Positions 8,668 through 18,312 of a stretch of 64,000 nt of DNA are shown here, one piece after another; positions within the stretch are counted from its first letter, which is position 1, and every line of letters starts with the position of its first letter. The notes under the pieces were generated by a model. That model made no database searches, had not been told where the DNA came from, and saw nothing but the letters and a program-made list of their open reading frames with translations. This stretch comes from Paraglaciecola sp. Its GTDB lineage: Bacteria; Pseudomonadota; Gammaproteobacteria; Enterobacterales; Alteromonadaceae. A program made the position numbers and the translations under genes. Where the stretch lies: positions 1-64,000 of the forward strand of contig NZ_JANQVQ010000331.1 of NCBI RefSeq assembly GCF_030730205.1, written 5' to 3'.

Positions 8668-9627
8668 TTGAATTTATTAATTGATCAATTTGGCAGCATT
8701 AACTTGCTGCCTTTGTATTCCGTTTTAATTGTGGTTTTAATAGAAAGACACCTTAGATTAGCGGATAAATTTCACCCCTTAACCTTTGCTAAACTTGTTG
8801 CTTTGCGTGTAGCATATAAAGTTCATAGTAAAAATCCTGGCACACCCTTACAGCAGATGATAGCAGGCACACTAGCTCCTATTGTGCTACTTTCCCCATT
8901 TATGCTTTTGCTAGCTGTACTCATTTATTTATCAGAATACCCCATCTTTTTTGATAGCTTATTACTACTGCTTGCGCTGAGATTTACGCCGGTAATGATG
9001 AGGATTAAAAAAGTTGAACGCTGCCTAAAAACCAACAAGAAAACCTTGGCCAAACAACATTTACAGACATTGGTGTTAAGAGAAACCGCACAACTCTCTC
9101 CCTTTGGCATAGCAAAAGCAGCCATTGAATCCTTAATGTTGAGATTTGCAGCGCAATTTTGCTGCGTCATTGTTTTATATTTAGTTGGAGGCGGCTTGTT
9201 GGCACTCAGTTATCGCCTGCTATTTGAGTTTTCACAATGCTGGCATACTAAACAAGGTAGTTATGCTTATTTTGGCAAACCCATTCGCTTGTGCTTGGCC
9301 CTTATTCTATGGCTACCAGCCAGAATTACAGCCCTGTGCTTCATTATAGGGCAAAACATTTCACAAGGGCTCAGAGCGCTCACTCAAGGCAAAAACCTAT
9401 TATGCAGCCGTTATTTTGTTTTAAGCTTGCAAGGCGCCGCCCTAGGTGTTGAACTCGGTGGTCCAGTATTTTATGGTGATAATAAAGTTCGATTAGCAAA
9501 ATGTGGAGGCACACGCCCCATCGCCTTAGAGGATATAAACAGAGCACTTAATGGGATTAAAAAAGCCCAATGGGTTTTTCTGACCTTGTGTTTTATCGCT
9601 TGCCTGTTACTCAATATAGGGACTTAG
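8668..9627 (+). CDS. CbiB/CobD-like membrane protein lacking the usual catalytic motifs
   Basis: The 319-residue polytopic membrane protein aligns along its length with CbiB/CobD, the adenosylcobinamide-phosphate synthase of cobalamin assembly: HPLTFAKL near the start, SPFGIAKAAIES in the middle, LPARITAL, and a C-terminal LGVELGGPVFYG with a following DINRAL segment. As I recall the active family, it carries ENTxDG, NTLDSM and a D-D-x-x-NYxPAR motif. None of these is visible here: the matching positions read ESLMLRF, LFEFSQC and ILWLPAR. It is thus probably not a working synthase. The start is a TTG 16 bases after mtnN with no strong ribosome site. Next to btuF it may have a role in corrinoid salvage, but this is unproven. 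Confidence 0.72.
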   Translation: MNLLIDQFGSINLLPLYSVLIVVLIERHLRLADKFHPLTFAKLVALRVAYKVHSKNPGTPLQQMIAGTLAPIVLLSPFMLLLAVLIYLSEYPIFFDSLLLLLALRFTPVMMRIKKVERCLKTNKKTLAKQHLQTLVLRETAQLSPFGIAKAAIESLMLRFAAQFCCVIVLYLVGGGLLALSYRLLFEFSQCWHTKQGSYAYFGKPIRLCLALILWLPARITALCFIIGQNISQGLRALTQGKNLLCSRYFVLSLQGAALGVELGGPVFYGDNKVRLAKCGGTRPIALEDINRALNGIKKAQWVFLTLCFIACLLLNIGT

Positions 9628-9632
9628 CCGCA

Positions 9633-10454
9633 TTGTTTACTATTAAAAAGAATGCTTTGTCATTCATTATCATCATAAGTGCCATGTTTCACTTTTCTGT
9701 ACAAGCTACTGCGCAACGAATAATAAGTTTAGCGCCACATACTACTGAATTAATTTACGCACTTGGCATGGGAGAGCATCTCGTTGGGGTGAGTGATTAC
9801 AGTAATTATCCGCCTCAAGCAGAACAACTCCCCTCTGTAGCAAACTACAATGGCCTCGACTTTGAAGCCATTATGCAACTTAAGCCTGATTTAATAGTGG
9901 CTTGGCAAGGCGGTAATAAGCCTCAAGATATTGCCCGCTTGAGTTCGTTAGGCTTTAGCGTTTATTCATCAGCGCCTCAATCCCCAGATGATATCAGTAA
10001 AGACATTGTGAAATTAGGTGAAACACTGGGACGGAGTGAGCAGGCTTTAATATTAGCTAATCAGTTTCAGGCTGAACTCGACCAGTTAAAGCAGCGTTAT
10101 CTAACGCAAGCTAAAATCCGAGTTTTTTACTACATGTGGACCGCACCATTGATGACAATAGGAGCTGACGCTTGGGCGACTAAGTTACTTGATATTTGCG
10201 GAGCGACTCAAATATTTAACGATTCCATGGTTGCCTATCCTGAAGTCAGTAAAGAACAGGTCATATCACGTCAGCCCACCCTGTTAATTGCCGCGATGAA
10301 AATTAAAGAGTTAGATGCCCAACAATTCTGGCAGCCAACACATTCGTTGTTAAAGGCACCTGTTGTTGTGGTTAATCCTGATGAACTTCATCGATTTACG
10401 CCACGATTAATCAATGGGTTAACTTCCATGTGCAAACAAATAAATGGTTTCTAA
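9633..10454 (+). CDS. btuF: Cobalamin-binding periplasmic protein BtuF-like
   Basis: The protein would bind vitamin B12 in the periplasm and deliver it to the BtuCD importer, which is not in this window. I choose the TTG at 9633, 5 bases after the previous stop, giving a 273-residue protein with a signal peptide (hydrophobic LSFIIIISAMF, cleavage near VQATAQ). An in-frame ATG at 9570 would overlap the previous gene by 58 bases. The mature part starts with RIISLAPHTTELIYALG, typical of BtuF, followed by GVSDYSNYP and LKPDLIVAW segments. Confidence 0.88.
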   Translation: MFTIKKNALSFIIIISAMFHFSVQATAQRIISLAPHTTELIYALGMGEHLVGVSDYSNYPPQAEQLPSVANYNGLDFEAIMQLKPDLIVAWQGGNKPQDIARLSSLGFSVYSSAPQSPDDISKDIVKLGETLGRSEQALILANQFQAELDQLKQRYLTQAKIRVFYYMWTAPLMTIGADAWATKLLDICGATQIFNDSMVAYPEVSKEQVISRQPTLLIAAMKIKELDAQQFWQPTHSLLKAPVVVVNPDELHRFTPRLINGLTSMCKQINGF

Positions 10455-10535
10455 ATAGAAATCTGTGCTATTTATCAATGGAGTGATTAAATTCAATTAG
10501 CATGACAACGCTAGCAATTTGAAACTGGAGGCTTT

Positions 10536-10964
10536 ATGCGAGGTAATCTCAGTTATCATGATAAGTTTGGCCAATACTCTATGTGGATCGAAGGTAAAAT
10601 TTTGTTTTGTATTGTCCATGGCGCAATTGGCGAAACCGTCGCGAAACATTTTCATCTTCATTTTTGTCAATTGGCCGATAAATTAGCGCCAAACCCTTGG
10701 GCCTATTGTGCCGACTTGTCCGCCTGTGAAGGCTATACTCCAGAAGCGGCAAATCGAGTAAAAGCATCGCACCAATATGGTATTAGTCGGGGTTGCATCG
10801 TTGATGCTTACCAAATTTCATCGCCATTACTGATAAATCAGTCACAGAAATTCCGCGAGGCACTTGGCCTAGATACGCATATTAATGATAGGATCTTCAG
10901 TAATGATAAAAGCTGCATAGCGTTTCTTACTGCTGAGCTGTCAAAAACCCGAGATCATATTTGA
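10536..10964 (+). CDS. Small protein of unknown function
   Basis: The 142-residue soluble protein has a strong ribosome binding site (GGAGG, 6 bases before the ATG). It is moderately rich in Cys and His and has no signal peptide. Its overall pattern (an acting strand, a helix with HFHLHF, then WAYCADLSACEGYTPEA) recalls STAS/SpoIIAA-like proteins, but I cannot assign a family. Its TGA overlaps a TTG that may start the next gene, so they are likely cotranscribed. Confidence 0.6.
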   Translation: MRGNLSYHDKFGQYSMWIEGKILFCIVHGAIGETVAKHFHLHFCQLADKLAPNPWAYCADLSACEGYTPEAANRVKASHQYGISRGCIVDAYQISSPLLINQSQKFREALGLDTHINDRIFSNDKSCIAFLTAELSKTRDHI

Positions 10965-11371
10965 GCCAAATGAATATTACCCTAACCACACCAGCTATGT
11001 TATTTCCTGCAATATCCTTGCTACTTCTTGCCTACACCAACCGTTTTTTAACCTTGGCATCGGTGATCAGAAACTTTGATTTAAGCCATCAAACCGACAA
11101 TGCTCAAGCGCAAATTGCTAATTTACGCTCTCGTATTTTATTGATTAAACGTATGCAAGAAGCTGGTGCCGGTAGTTTCTTTTTGTGTGTTTTGTCGATG
11201 TTAGCGGTTTATGCAGACTATCAAGCGATTGGAAGCTCAATTTTTGCCTTTAGCTTAGTTTTGTTGCTGTATTCGCTTTGGCTCTCGGTAAGAGAAATTA
11301 GGATATCGGTAGAGGCTTTAGACATGCATTTAAGTTATGTAAATATTCCCATCGGGAAAAAATCAAAATAA
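10961..11371 (+). CDS. DUF2721 family membrane protein
   Basis: The 136-residue protein matches the DUF2721 pattern: the N-terminal TPAMLFPAISLLLLAYTNR span, then LASVIR, a central polar helix (LRSRILLIKRMQEAGAG), and two further spans. The function is not known for this family. The TTG at 10961 overlaps the previous stop by four bases; an ATG at 10970 is an alternative start that shortens it by three residues. A terminator follows directly. Confidence 0.8.
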   Translation: MSQMNITLTTPAMLFPAISLLLLAYTNRFLTLASVIRNFDLSHQTDNAQAQIANLRSRILLIKRMQEAGAGSFFLCVLSMLAVYADYQAIGSSIFAFSLVLLLYSLWLSVREIRISVEALDMHLSYVNIPIGKKSK

Positions 11372-11377
11372 CTCTTT

Positions 11378-11412
11378 GTTTTGGGTCTAGTCGTAATAAC
11401 TAGACCCAAAAC
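11378..11412. terminator. Bidirectional hairpin terminator
   Basis: A perfect 14-base inverted repeat (GTTTTGGGTCTAGT) with a 7-base loop separates the convergent DUF2721 and tyrS genes. The arms carry T runs at both outer ends, so it can work for both strands. Confidence 0.82.
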
Positions 11413-11429
11413 CACATTAATAAGCTAAA

Positions 11430-12629
11430 TTAGCTAAGCGTTACCCGAGCGAATTTGCGTTTACCCACTTGGAAAACATACTCAGCAGCATCTTGATAAA
11501 CCAATTTGCTATCTTGCACTTTTTCACCGTCTTGTTTTACTGCGCCTTGTTTGATCATTCGCATAGCTTCAGACGTGGAAGCAACCAATCCAGCGTCTTT
11601 TAATAGATTAGCGACCGGCAAACCAGCAGTACCAAGAGCAAGAGTAAACTCAGGCATTTCATCTGGAATAACATTTTTTTGGAAACGTTGAACAAATTCT
11701 TCATGAGCCGATTCGGCGTCAGTGTCAGAATGGAAACGAGCGATAATTTCTTTCGCTAGCGCGATTTTATAATCTCTTGGGTTGCTACCCCCAGCAACTT
11801 CCTGTTTAAACTCATTGATGGTGTCTTTGGGCAAAAAACTAAGTAAGTCATAATAACGCCACATCAAGTCATCAGAGATTGACATGATTTTTCCGAACAT
11901 ATCATTAGGCGCATCGGTAATACCGATATAATTACCCAAAGATTTAGACATTTTTTGCACACCATCAAGCCCTTCCAACAAGGGCATCATTAATACTGTT
12001 TGCTGACGCTGCCCTTCTGATTTTTGTAGTTCGCGGCCCATCAATAAATTAAAACGTTGGTCGGTACCACCTAATTCGACATCGGCCTTAAGTGCTACAG
12101 AGTCCCACCCTTGAACTAATGGATATAAAAATTCATGAATAGCAATGGGCTGATTATTAGCATATCGCTTTTTAAAATCGTCACGCTCTAACATTCGAGC
12201 AACTGTCTGGTTGGCCGCTAACTTTATCATCCCAGCCGCCCCCAGTTGCTCCATCCATTCTGAGTTAAAGCGAATGGTTGTTAATTTAGGATCCAGAATT
12301 TTGAAAACTTGCTCTTTATACGTTTCAGCATTTGCCAACACATCTTCCTTGGTTAAGGGCTTGCGTGTCACATTTTTGCCAGTTGGATCACCGATCATCC
12401 CAGTAAAATCACCGATTAAAAAGATAACCTCATGACCTAGCTGCTGAAACGTTCGAAGTTTATTAATTAAAACAGTATGTCCTAAATGCAAATCAGGTGC
12501 GGTGGGATCAAAGCCTGCTTTTATTTTTAAAGGCTTGCCTTCTTTTAATTTAGCAATAAGCTCATCAAGCAAAAGAATATCATCTGCACCTCGTTGAATT
12601 TCCGCTATCGCACTCTGCCAATCAACCAT
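11430..12629 (-). CDS. tyrS: Tyrosyl-tRNA synthetase
   Basis: The enzyme charges tRNA-Tyr with tyrosine. At 399 residues it fits the TyrZ-type bacterial form. The class I signatures are visible: HLGHT near residue 47 (HIGH motif) in the context [14 protein letters not shown], and KMSKS near residue 229. An S4-type RNA-binding domain occupies roughly the last 70 residues ([13 protein letters not shown] through KRKFARV). It is divergent from the M23 peptidase gene, an arrangement known in many gammaproteobacteria. Confidence 0.97.
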   Translation of the reverse strand: MVDWQSAIAEIQRGADDILLLDELIAKLKEGKPLKIKAGFDPTAPDLHLGHTVLINKLRTFQQLGHEVIFLIGDFTGMIGDPTGKNVTRKPLTKEDVLANAETYKEQVFKILDPKLTTIRFNSEWMEQLGAAGMIKLAANQTVARMLERDDFKKRYANNQPIAIHEFLYPLVQGWDSVALKADVELGGTDQRFNLLMGRELQKSEGQRQQTVLMMPLLEGLDGVQKMSKSLGNYIGITDAPNDMFGKIMSISDDLMWRYYDLLSFLPKDTINEFKQEVAGGSNPRDYKIALAKEIIARFHSDTDAESAHEEFVQRFQKNVIPDEMPEFTLALGTAGLPVANLLKDAGLVASTSEAMRMIKQGAVKQDGEKVQDSKLVYQDAAEYVFQVGKRKFARVTLS

Positions 12630-12840
12630 CGTTTACAACCTTGCCATTTCATCGTACTTTAAAATTAGCCGCGCATTTTACGTGTCAACCTTTAGCATTG
12701 AAAGGGTTGAAACACTTTTTATGTGTTAATTGCTCAGATACCAACAAAAGATAAACTGTTCAAAAAACAAGCAACACCTAGAAAACAATTTCATTTCAGT
12801 ATATTCTGCAGGGATTCAGTTAGTTTGAGCAGTATTCTTC

Positions 12841-14139
12841 GTGGCTAAAATCTCCTTAAAGCACTTACCCAAACCCCACAAATGGACAATTTCAGCCCTT
12901 GCTGGTGTGTTGTTAGTTCTCATCCTTTTTCCATCTGACCCTGTCAGCGCTTACAAAAACACGCCAGTTCCTACCTTAGAAATTGGTAAACGTTACGACT
13001 TAGCTGTTGATTTTAATAACTTACCTGAGGCGGAAATAAGTGCCTTTGATAATGCGATAGAGCGCAAAACTTATAAAGTAAAAAAGGGCGATAACTTAGC
13101 CAAAATATTTAACCGCGCCGGACTTACTCCGCAAGAAACCTATCGAGTATCCAAAGTAGAAGATCACGCCAGTAAGTTACTCAGTTTGATGCCGGGTGAA
13201 TCATTGGGCTTAGAAATTGATGACGAGGGCAAATTAAAATCTCTTAGTTACATGTATTCTCCTACCGAGACCTTATTACTTGAGATTAACGCCGACAACA
13301 GCTTTTCAGGTCATATTGAATCTAAGCAAGTAGAAACCCGCTTAAATTACGCCCAAGGTGAAGTATCTAGCAGTTTTTGGAACGCAGGTATTAAAGCGAA
13401 CTTAAGTGAAAATCAGATCATGAGCCTAGCTGGTATTTTTGGTTGGGATATCGACTTTGCTTTAGAACTGCGAGCGGGTGATAGCTTTTATGTAATGTAT
13501 GAAGAACACTTTATTGATGGCGAATACATCGAAAACGGCGACATAGTGGCGGCTCAATTTGTCAATCAAGGTGAAACGTACACCGCAATTCGCCATTCTG
13601 ATGGTAATTTTTATACGCCTGACGGGCGTAGCTTGCGCAAAAGCTTTTTACGCGCACCTGTGAACTTTAAGTATATTAGTTCAAATTTTAACCCCAACCG
13701 TTTTCATCCAATTCAGAAACGCTACAAACCACACAATGGTATCGATTATCGAGCAGCAAAAGGCACGCCCGTAGTGGCTGCCGGCGACGGTAAAGTGATC
13801 GAAGCGGGATATAATCGTTTTAACGGAAACTATGTGTTTATCCAACATGGTGAAAACTATACGACCAAATACTTACACTTTTCTAAATCTGCTGTAAAAA
13901 ATGGCGCAAAGGTCAAACAAGGCCAAGTGATTGGTTATGTGGGCGCAACAGGGATGGCAGAAGCGCCTCACTTACATTACGAATTTTTAGTCGATGGTGT
14001 ACATCGTAACCCTCGCACAGTAGCCTTACCCAAGGCACAGCCAATTGATAAAGCAGAAGCTAAAGCTTTTGCAAGTATCTCTGCACAAAGACTGACGCAG
14101 CTAAATAATAATAAACGTATTATGTTGGCGATGAACTAA
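12841..14139 (+). CDS. M23 family murein endopeptidase, MepM-like
   Basis: The 432-residue envelope protein begins with a GTG, has an N-terminal membrane span at about residues 16-32, a LysM-like/OapA-type region (YKVKKGDNLAKIF near 80) and a C-terminal LytM/peptidase M23 domain. The zinc ligands fit H-x3-D (HNGIDYR near 299-303) and H-x-H (APHLHYEF near 378-380), so it should be active in cutting peptidoglycan cross-links. The position between tyrS and anmK is the usual one for MepM homologues and links cell-wall opening with anhydroMurNAc recycling. A near-identical family member is E. coli MepM (YebA). Confidence 0.9.
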   Translation: MAKISLKHLPKPHKWTISALAGVLLVLILFPSDPVSAYKNTPVPTLEIGKRYDLAVDFNNLPEAEISAFDNAIERKTYKVKKGDNLAKIFNRAGLTPQETYRVSKVEDHASKLLSLMPGESLGLEIDDEGKLKSLSYMYSPTETLLLEINADNSFSGHIESKQVETRLNYAQGEVSSSFWNAGIKANLSENQIMSLAGIFGWDIDFALELRAGDSFYVMYEEHFIDGEYIENGDIVAAQFVNQGETYTAIRHSDGNFYTPDGRSLRKSFLRAPVNFKYISSNFNPNRFHPIQKRYKPHNGIDYRAAKGTPVVAAGDGKVIEAGYNRFNGNYVFIQHGENYTTKYLHFSKSAVKNGAKVKQGQVIGYVGATGMAEAPHLHYEFLVDGVHRNPRTVALPKAQPIDKAEAKAFASISAQRLTQLNNNKRIMLAMN

Positions 14140-14152
14140 CAGGAGAGAGTTT

Positions 14153-15271
14153 GTGTCGCAGTTGTATGTTGGCCTTATGTCAGGCACCAGTATGGACGGT
14201 GTTGATGTGGCTTTGGTGGATTTCTCTGGCCTTCATCCTCACCTCCTAGATTGCCAAACATTTCCTTATCCTAAACCGTTGCTGGAGGAGCTCCATCAAC
14301 TTTGTGGCTCAAGTAGTGACGAAATAGTCTTAATGGGGCATGCTGATAGGGCGATTGCAGAAGTCTTTGCTCAGGCGAGTCTGCAAGTCCTCAGAGACAA
14401 CTATATTCGTCCTGATCAAGTTACAGCCATTGGCTCCCACGGCCAAACTATTCGTCACTTCCCAGCAGGAAACCATGGTTTTAGCTTACAAATTGGCGAT
14501 CCTAATACTTTAGCCGTAATAACCGGTATCGATGTTATTGCTGATTTTCGGCGTAAAGACATTGCGCTTGGCGGACAAGGCGCCCCACTCGTTCCTGCAT
14601 TCCACAAAGCAGTTTTTGCTCATCCTAAGCAATCTCGCATCGTCATTAATATTGGCGGCATCGCTAACCTTACCTATTTACCTAAAGATGGCTTGGGCAA
14701 GGTATTAGGCTACGATACCGGACCAGGCAATACCCTGATGGACTTATGGTGTAATAAACACACAGGTCAAGCGTATGACTTTAAAGGTGAATGGGCAGCA
14801 CAAAGTACGGTCTCAGGCAGTTTGTTAGACAGCTTGAGTAAACATGACTATTTTTCACTTTCGCCACCTAAAAGTACTGGCCGAGAATTGTTCAACTTGC
14901 CTTGGTTAGAGCAACACATTTCAAAGAGTGCTAAAACCTATAGCCCACAAGAGGTGCAAGCCACCCTAGCGATGTTAACAGCGCAAACTATTGCCCAAGA
15001 AATATTACGTTTCCCAGATGTTGAGCAAGTTTATGTATGTGGCGGCGGGGCAAAAAACGAATTTTTAATGGAATGTTTAGAGTCGCTGTTACATGAGTGT
15101 GAGTTAAGCACTACTGAGTCTTTGGGCATTGATCCAGATGCTGTGGAAGCCATGGCCTTTGCATGGCTAGCTTACGCCCATAAGCATAAGATAGTGGGAA
15201 GCCTAGCAAGTGTGACTGGAGCAAGTCGAGATGCTGTGTTAGGCACATTTTGCCCGGGCCACGAGTCATGA
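14153..15271 (+). CDS. anmK: Anhydro-N-acetylmuramic acid kinase
   Basis: The enzyme opens and phosphorylates 1,6-anhydroMurNAc, giving MurNAc-6-phosphate during peptidoglycan recycling. At 372 residues it is full length. The start GLMSGTSMDGVDVALVDF, the GSHGQTIRH segment and the DTGPGNTLMD motif are typical. The GTG start at 14153 has a good AGGAGAG site and lies 13 bases after the peptidase gene, so both form an operon. Confidence 0.96.
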   Translation: MSQLYVGLMSGTSMDGVDVALVDFSGLHPHLLDCQTFPYPKPLLEELHQLCGSSSDEIVLMGHADRAIAEVFAQASLQVLRDNYIRPDQVTAIGSHGQTIRHFPAGNHGFSLQIGDPNTLAVITGIDVIADFRRKDIALGGQGAPLVPAFHKAVFAHPKQSRIVINIGGIANLTYLPKDGLGKVLGYDTGPGNTLMDLWCNKHTGQAYDFKGEWAAQSTVSGSLLDSLSKHDYFSLSPPKSTGRELFNLPWLEQHISKSAKTYSPQEVQATLAMLTAQTIAQEILRFPDVEQVYVCGGGAKNEFLMECLESLLHECELSTTESLGIDPDAVEAMAFAWLAYAHKHKIVGSLASVTGASRDAVLGTFCPGHES

Positions 15272-15738
15272 ATCAGCGCCGCATATTAGACACTACCGAT
15301 TTAGCTATTTTGGCACTTTTGTATGAAGATGCTCGATTAAATAATAAGGATATCGCCGAACAAGTAGGACTGGCACCTTCGTCGTGTTTGGAGCGTATAA
15401 AAAAATTACAAGCAGACAATGTTATTTTAGGCTCAAACCTAGAAGTAAACTTGCAACTGCTTGGCGGTAATATTCAAGCGATGATTTCTGTTAAGCTATC
15501 TGATCACAATCGCGCTACGGTGGTTAATTTACAGCAAAAGTGGTTAGCCTTACCTGAGGTGTTGAGCCTTTTTCACATGGGCGGCGACATTGATTTTTTT
15601 GTTCACGTCAGCGTGGCAGACACCTCACATCTGCGGGACTTTGTATTTAATCAAATCACTGCGTTTAACGAAGTCAGTCATGTCGAAACGGCTCTTGTTT
15701 ACGAACATACTAAGAGTATCACCTTGCCCAGTGTTTAA
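15268..15738 (+). CDS. Lrp/AsnC family transcriptional regulator
   Basis: I choose the ATG at 15268, which overlaps the anmK stop as ATGA, giving 156 residues. An ATG 18 bases further upstream is in frame but less likely. The N-terminal helix-turn-helix is clear (LDTTDLAILALLYEDARL, then AEQVGLAPSSCLERIKKL), followed by the RAM effector domain with a GGDIDFFVHV segment. The effector and targets are unknown. The neighbouring aspartoacylase-like gene converges on it and overlaps its end by four bases. Confidence 0.9.
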   Translation: MNQRRILDTTDLAILALLYEDARLNNKDIAEQVGLAPSSCLERIKKLQADNVILGSNLEVNLQLLGGNIQAMISVKLSDHNRATVVNLQQKWLALPEVLSLFHMGGDIDFFVHVSVADTSHLRDFVFNQITAFNEVSHVETALVYEHTKSITLPSV

Positions 15739-16862
15739 GGGCTTGCTTCAAGTTCGAAAAACTCAGTAAAGCATTTATATAACTGAGTACCGCTCAGCAC
15801 TGAAGCTGAAGGAAAATGCAGAATAGCAATCACATCACAAGGTGCAACGATATCAGTTGTAGCGCGCTCATCTTCTAGCGTATCGACATTTAACACCCGC
15901 GCTAATACTTGTCCTTTTTTAATGAGTTCACCAGGTTGTGCAAGGTATTCAACTATACCGCCTTGCTGGGTATATAAAATCTTATAATTATTTAAGGTTA
16001 CAGCAATGCGTCGCATCAATTCAGGTTCAAAGCTATGACTTAAAAAACTTCCTTTAGCACTTAAAAAAGCCATGATACTTTTAGCATCGTATTCGCCATC
16101 ATTAAAACTAATCACCTCTTGGCTGCCCATTTCTAAGGTAAATGCTTCAACGCCAAAATCGATAGAGGTTTGACGCTTCGCAGACAGTAATTCCTGTAAT
16201 GTCCACCATGGGCAAAACGTTGCTTCGTCTAAAGCACCAGAGAATACATTAGGGATTAAAATGACATGAGGGATATTAAACGACATAGCTGCTTTTCTAG
16301 CATATTCAGGCACATAGATATGACGAGTCGATACAGGTCCATTGTGTAAATCCAACACAAAATCAGCGTCAAATGCCAATTGCTGCAACTTTAAATTTAA
16401 ACGTTGAGCCAAACCTAGGCCCCACTCCTGCTCAAGTTTTTGTTGAATTTGCTGTTTTATCTGCTGACGAAATTTACATTTAATATCAGGGATAGTCTCA
16501 TCATTGGTCACCTCCTGAGCAAATTGCTGAACGAGTTTTTCATCAAAAAAATACCCCCTGTTCCAATTCGTCCCGTTGACGGGATCAAATCGTCCAAGGG
16601 TGTACTCACCCGCTTTGATATTGGTGCCAACCGGATTACAATTTGGCACTAAGATAATTTCCCCACAAATAGGCAGGGTCTTTAGCCACTGCACCAAATG
16701 GTAAATCACCACATTTCCCTGCACTTCAGCGCCATGTATAGAACTTTGGATATACACTTTAGGACCAGGCAGCGTCCCAATAAATCGATAAAGCGGCACG
16801 TTCATGTTGCGGCCAGAGGCATTCTGCGCCACAACTAAGTATTCTTTGATAAATTTATTCAT
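15735..16862 (-). CDS. Succinylglutamate desuccinylase/aspartoacylase family hydrolase
   Basis: The 375-residue zinc enzyme is of the M14-like AstE/aspartoacylase group. Zinc ligands are His43 and Glu46 in SIHGAEVQGN and a later His in LDLHNGPVS; an ITLEMGSQ-like segment (FTLEMGSQE) provides the catalytic Glu. The last 80 residues look like a barrel-shaped, lipoyl-like domain (GGIVEYLAQPGELIKKGQVL). The substrate is unknown; relatives remove acyl groups from amino acids. Its 3' end overlaps the Lrp-type gene by four bases, leaving no room for a terminator. Confidence 0.85.
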   Translation of the reverse strand: MNKFIKEYLVVAQNASGRNMNVPLYRFIGTLPGPKVYIQSSIHGAEVQGNVVIYHLVQWLKTLPICGEIILVPNCNPVGTNIKAGEYTLGRFDPVNGTNWNRGYFFDEKLVQQFAQEVTNDETIPDIKCKFRQQIKQQIQQKLEQEWGLGLAQRLNLKLQQLAFDADFVLDLHNGPVSTRHIYVPEYARKAAMSFNIPHVILIPNVFSGALDEATFCPWWTLQELLSAKRQTSIDFGVEAFTLEMGSQEVISFNDGEYDAKSIMAFLSAKGSFLSHSFEPELMRRIAVTLNNYKILYTQQGGIVEYLAQPGELIKKGQVLARVLNVDTLEDERATTDIVAPCDVIAILHFPSASVLSGTQLYKCFTEFFELEASP

Positions 16863-16899
16863 GTTTTGGCCTGCTCACCATCAGGTGATCTGAAGGCGT

Positions 16900-18141
16900 T
16901 TACGCTTTGCTTTCGGGAAAGTGTGGCGATATGGATTTTCTGACACCGTTGCCCCAGACTATCGCTTCATTGAACAAGCTATGTAAACGTTTTTGGTCAA
17001 TTTCTAGTATTTTGGCAATACGAATGACCTTCAGCCAATTACCGCTTTCAAAAGCTTTGACCAATAGTAGATACATCGACAAGTCATTTTGACCACCACA
17101 CAGAGCCACTTTGACGTCTTCAACCAAGGGCAATTTATCAACCAATACCTTCATTTCCTGATTAAGTAAGGCATCCAATAACGAAAATAACCCCACTAAA
17201 AAACCCAGAGGCGGGTTAGATCCCAGTTTTTTCTCTGTGCCCACAAGATCACAGAATTTTGCCCTGACTAATGACAAGTGAATGAGCTCACTTGGTTTAT
17301 CGCTACTCAAATTAGCAATGGCTAACAAAGCGATAAACTTCTTAATCTCGACTTCGCCCATGTAATTTAATGCATGGCGTAAAGACGTAATTTTATATCG
17401 CTTATTAATTGTCGGATTATTAATAAACCGCAATAACATGTATGACAAACCAACATCGTGTTCTATCACACTGTTGATACTATCAATATCAAATGAGGCG
17501 CTTGAACTTGCCCCCATAAGCTCCACTAACGTTAGCTGAGAGGTAGGAATGTTCTTCTGAGCAATGGCTTCTGGTCTGGCAAAGAAATAGCCCTGAAAAT
17601 AATCAAAACCCATCTCGCGATAAATAGCAAAATCCTGTTGCGTCTCTATTTTTTCTGCAATCAGTTGTACGCCGGAGTCTTTATATAAACTGAGCGTTTT
17701 GGCCACGCCCTCATAATCATCTTTAACTGTGTTCACTTTAACCATATCGATATATGGCACAAAGTCGCCCCACTTTTGGTCAAGTCGGTGGCCTTCAACA
17801 GCTAACTTAAAACCCATGTTTTTTACATGTTTGCAAACCGATAACAGGGTGTCATGGCTAAAAGCGCCATCATAAATTTCAACAATAACATTTTCGGGAT
17901 CTAGGGAAGAAGGAAAGCCGTTTAACACGGTTTCTGCTTGGAAATTGATGAACGATTTTTTACTGCATGATATGTCGTCAAGGCCTAAAGTAAGATAATT
18001 TCTGGCAATTAGCTGGGCTGTAGCTTCATCACGGACAATATCAGGGTAGCAGTTATTCTTCCCATCGCGAAAAAATAGCTCGTAAGCAAAAACTTCTTTT
18101 TCTCTATCTAAAACAGGTTGCCGGGCGATAAACGCAAACAT
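16900..18141 (-). CDS. EAL-HDOD signalling protein, EAL domain likely inactive
   Basis: The 413-residue protein combines an N-terminal EAL-type domain (about 1-200) with a C-terminal HDOD domain (about 205-400), the YuxH-like layout. Comparison with the upstream paralogue shows that Glu21, Asn66, Glu88, Lys135 and Glu163 are kept, but the acidic pair at 116-117 is Glu-Gly instead of Asp-Asp and residue 137 is Asn instead of Asp. These positions hold metal in active c-di-GMP phosphodiesterases, so this copy probably binds or senses rather than hydrolyses. The YFQGYFFARP segment is conserved. Downstream of its paralogue by 171 bases. Confidence 0.85.
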   Translation of the reverse strand: MFAFIARQPVLDREKEVFAYELFFRDGKNNCYPDIVRDEATAQLIARNYLTLGLDDISCSKKSFINFQAETVLNGFPSSLDPENVIVEIYDGAFSHDTLLSVCKHVKNMGFKLAVEGHRLDQKWGDFVPYIDMVKVNTVKDDYEGVAKTLSLYKDSGVQLIAEKIETQQDFAIYREMGFDYFQGYFFARPEAIAQKNIPTSQLTLVELMGASSSASFDIDSINSVIEHDVGLSYMLLRFINNPTINKRYKITSLRHALNYMGEVEIKKFIALLAIANLSSDKPSELIHLSLVRAKFCDLVGTEKKLGSNPPLGFLVGLFSLLDALLNQEMKVLVDKLPLVEDVKVALCGGQNDLSMYLLLVKAFESGNWLKVIRIAKILEIDQKRLHSLFNEAIVWGNGVRKSISPHFPESKA

Positions 18142-18312
18142 GAATATCCTATGAAATAGTTATAGTTATTTTAATGTAGACCGATAATCGAATAAGGGTA
18201 AAATTTTCCAGAACCGCAACGACTTAACAAGTGAAGAAGTCGCGTAACTTAGTCGACTAAATACACAAACTGACCAATAAACACACTCATAATCTAACAT
18301 CTAGGTCAGCGA

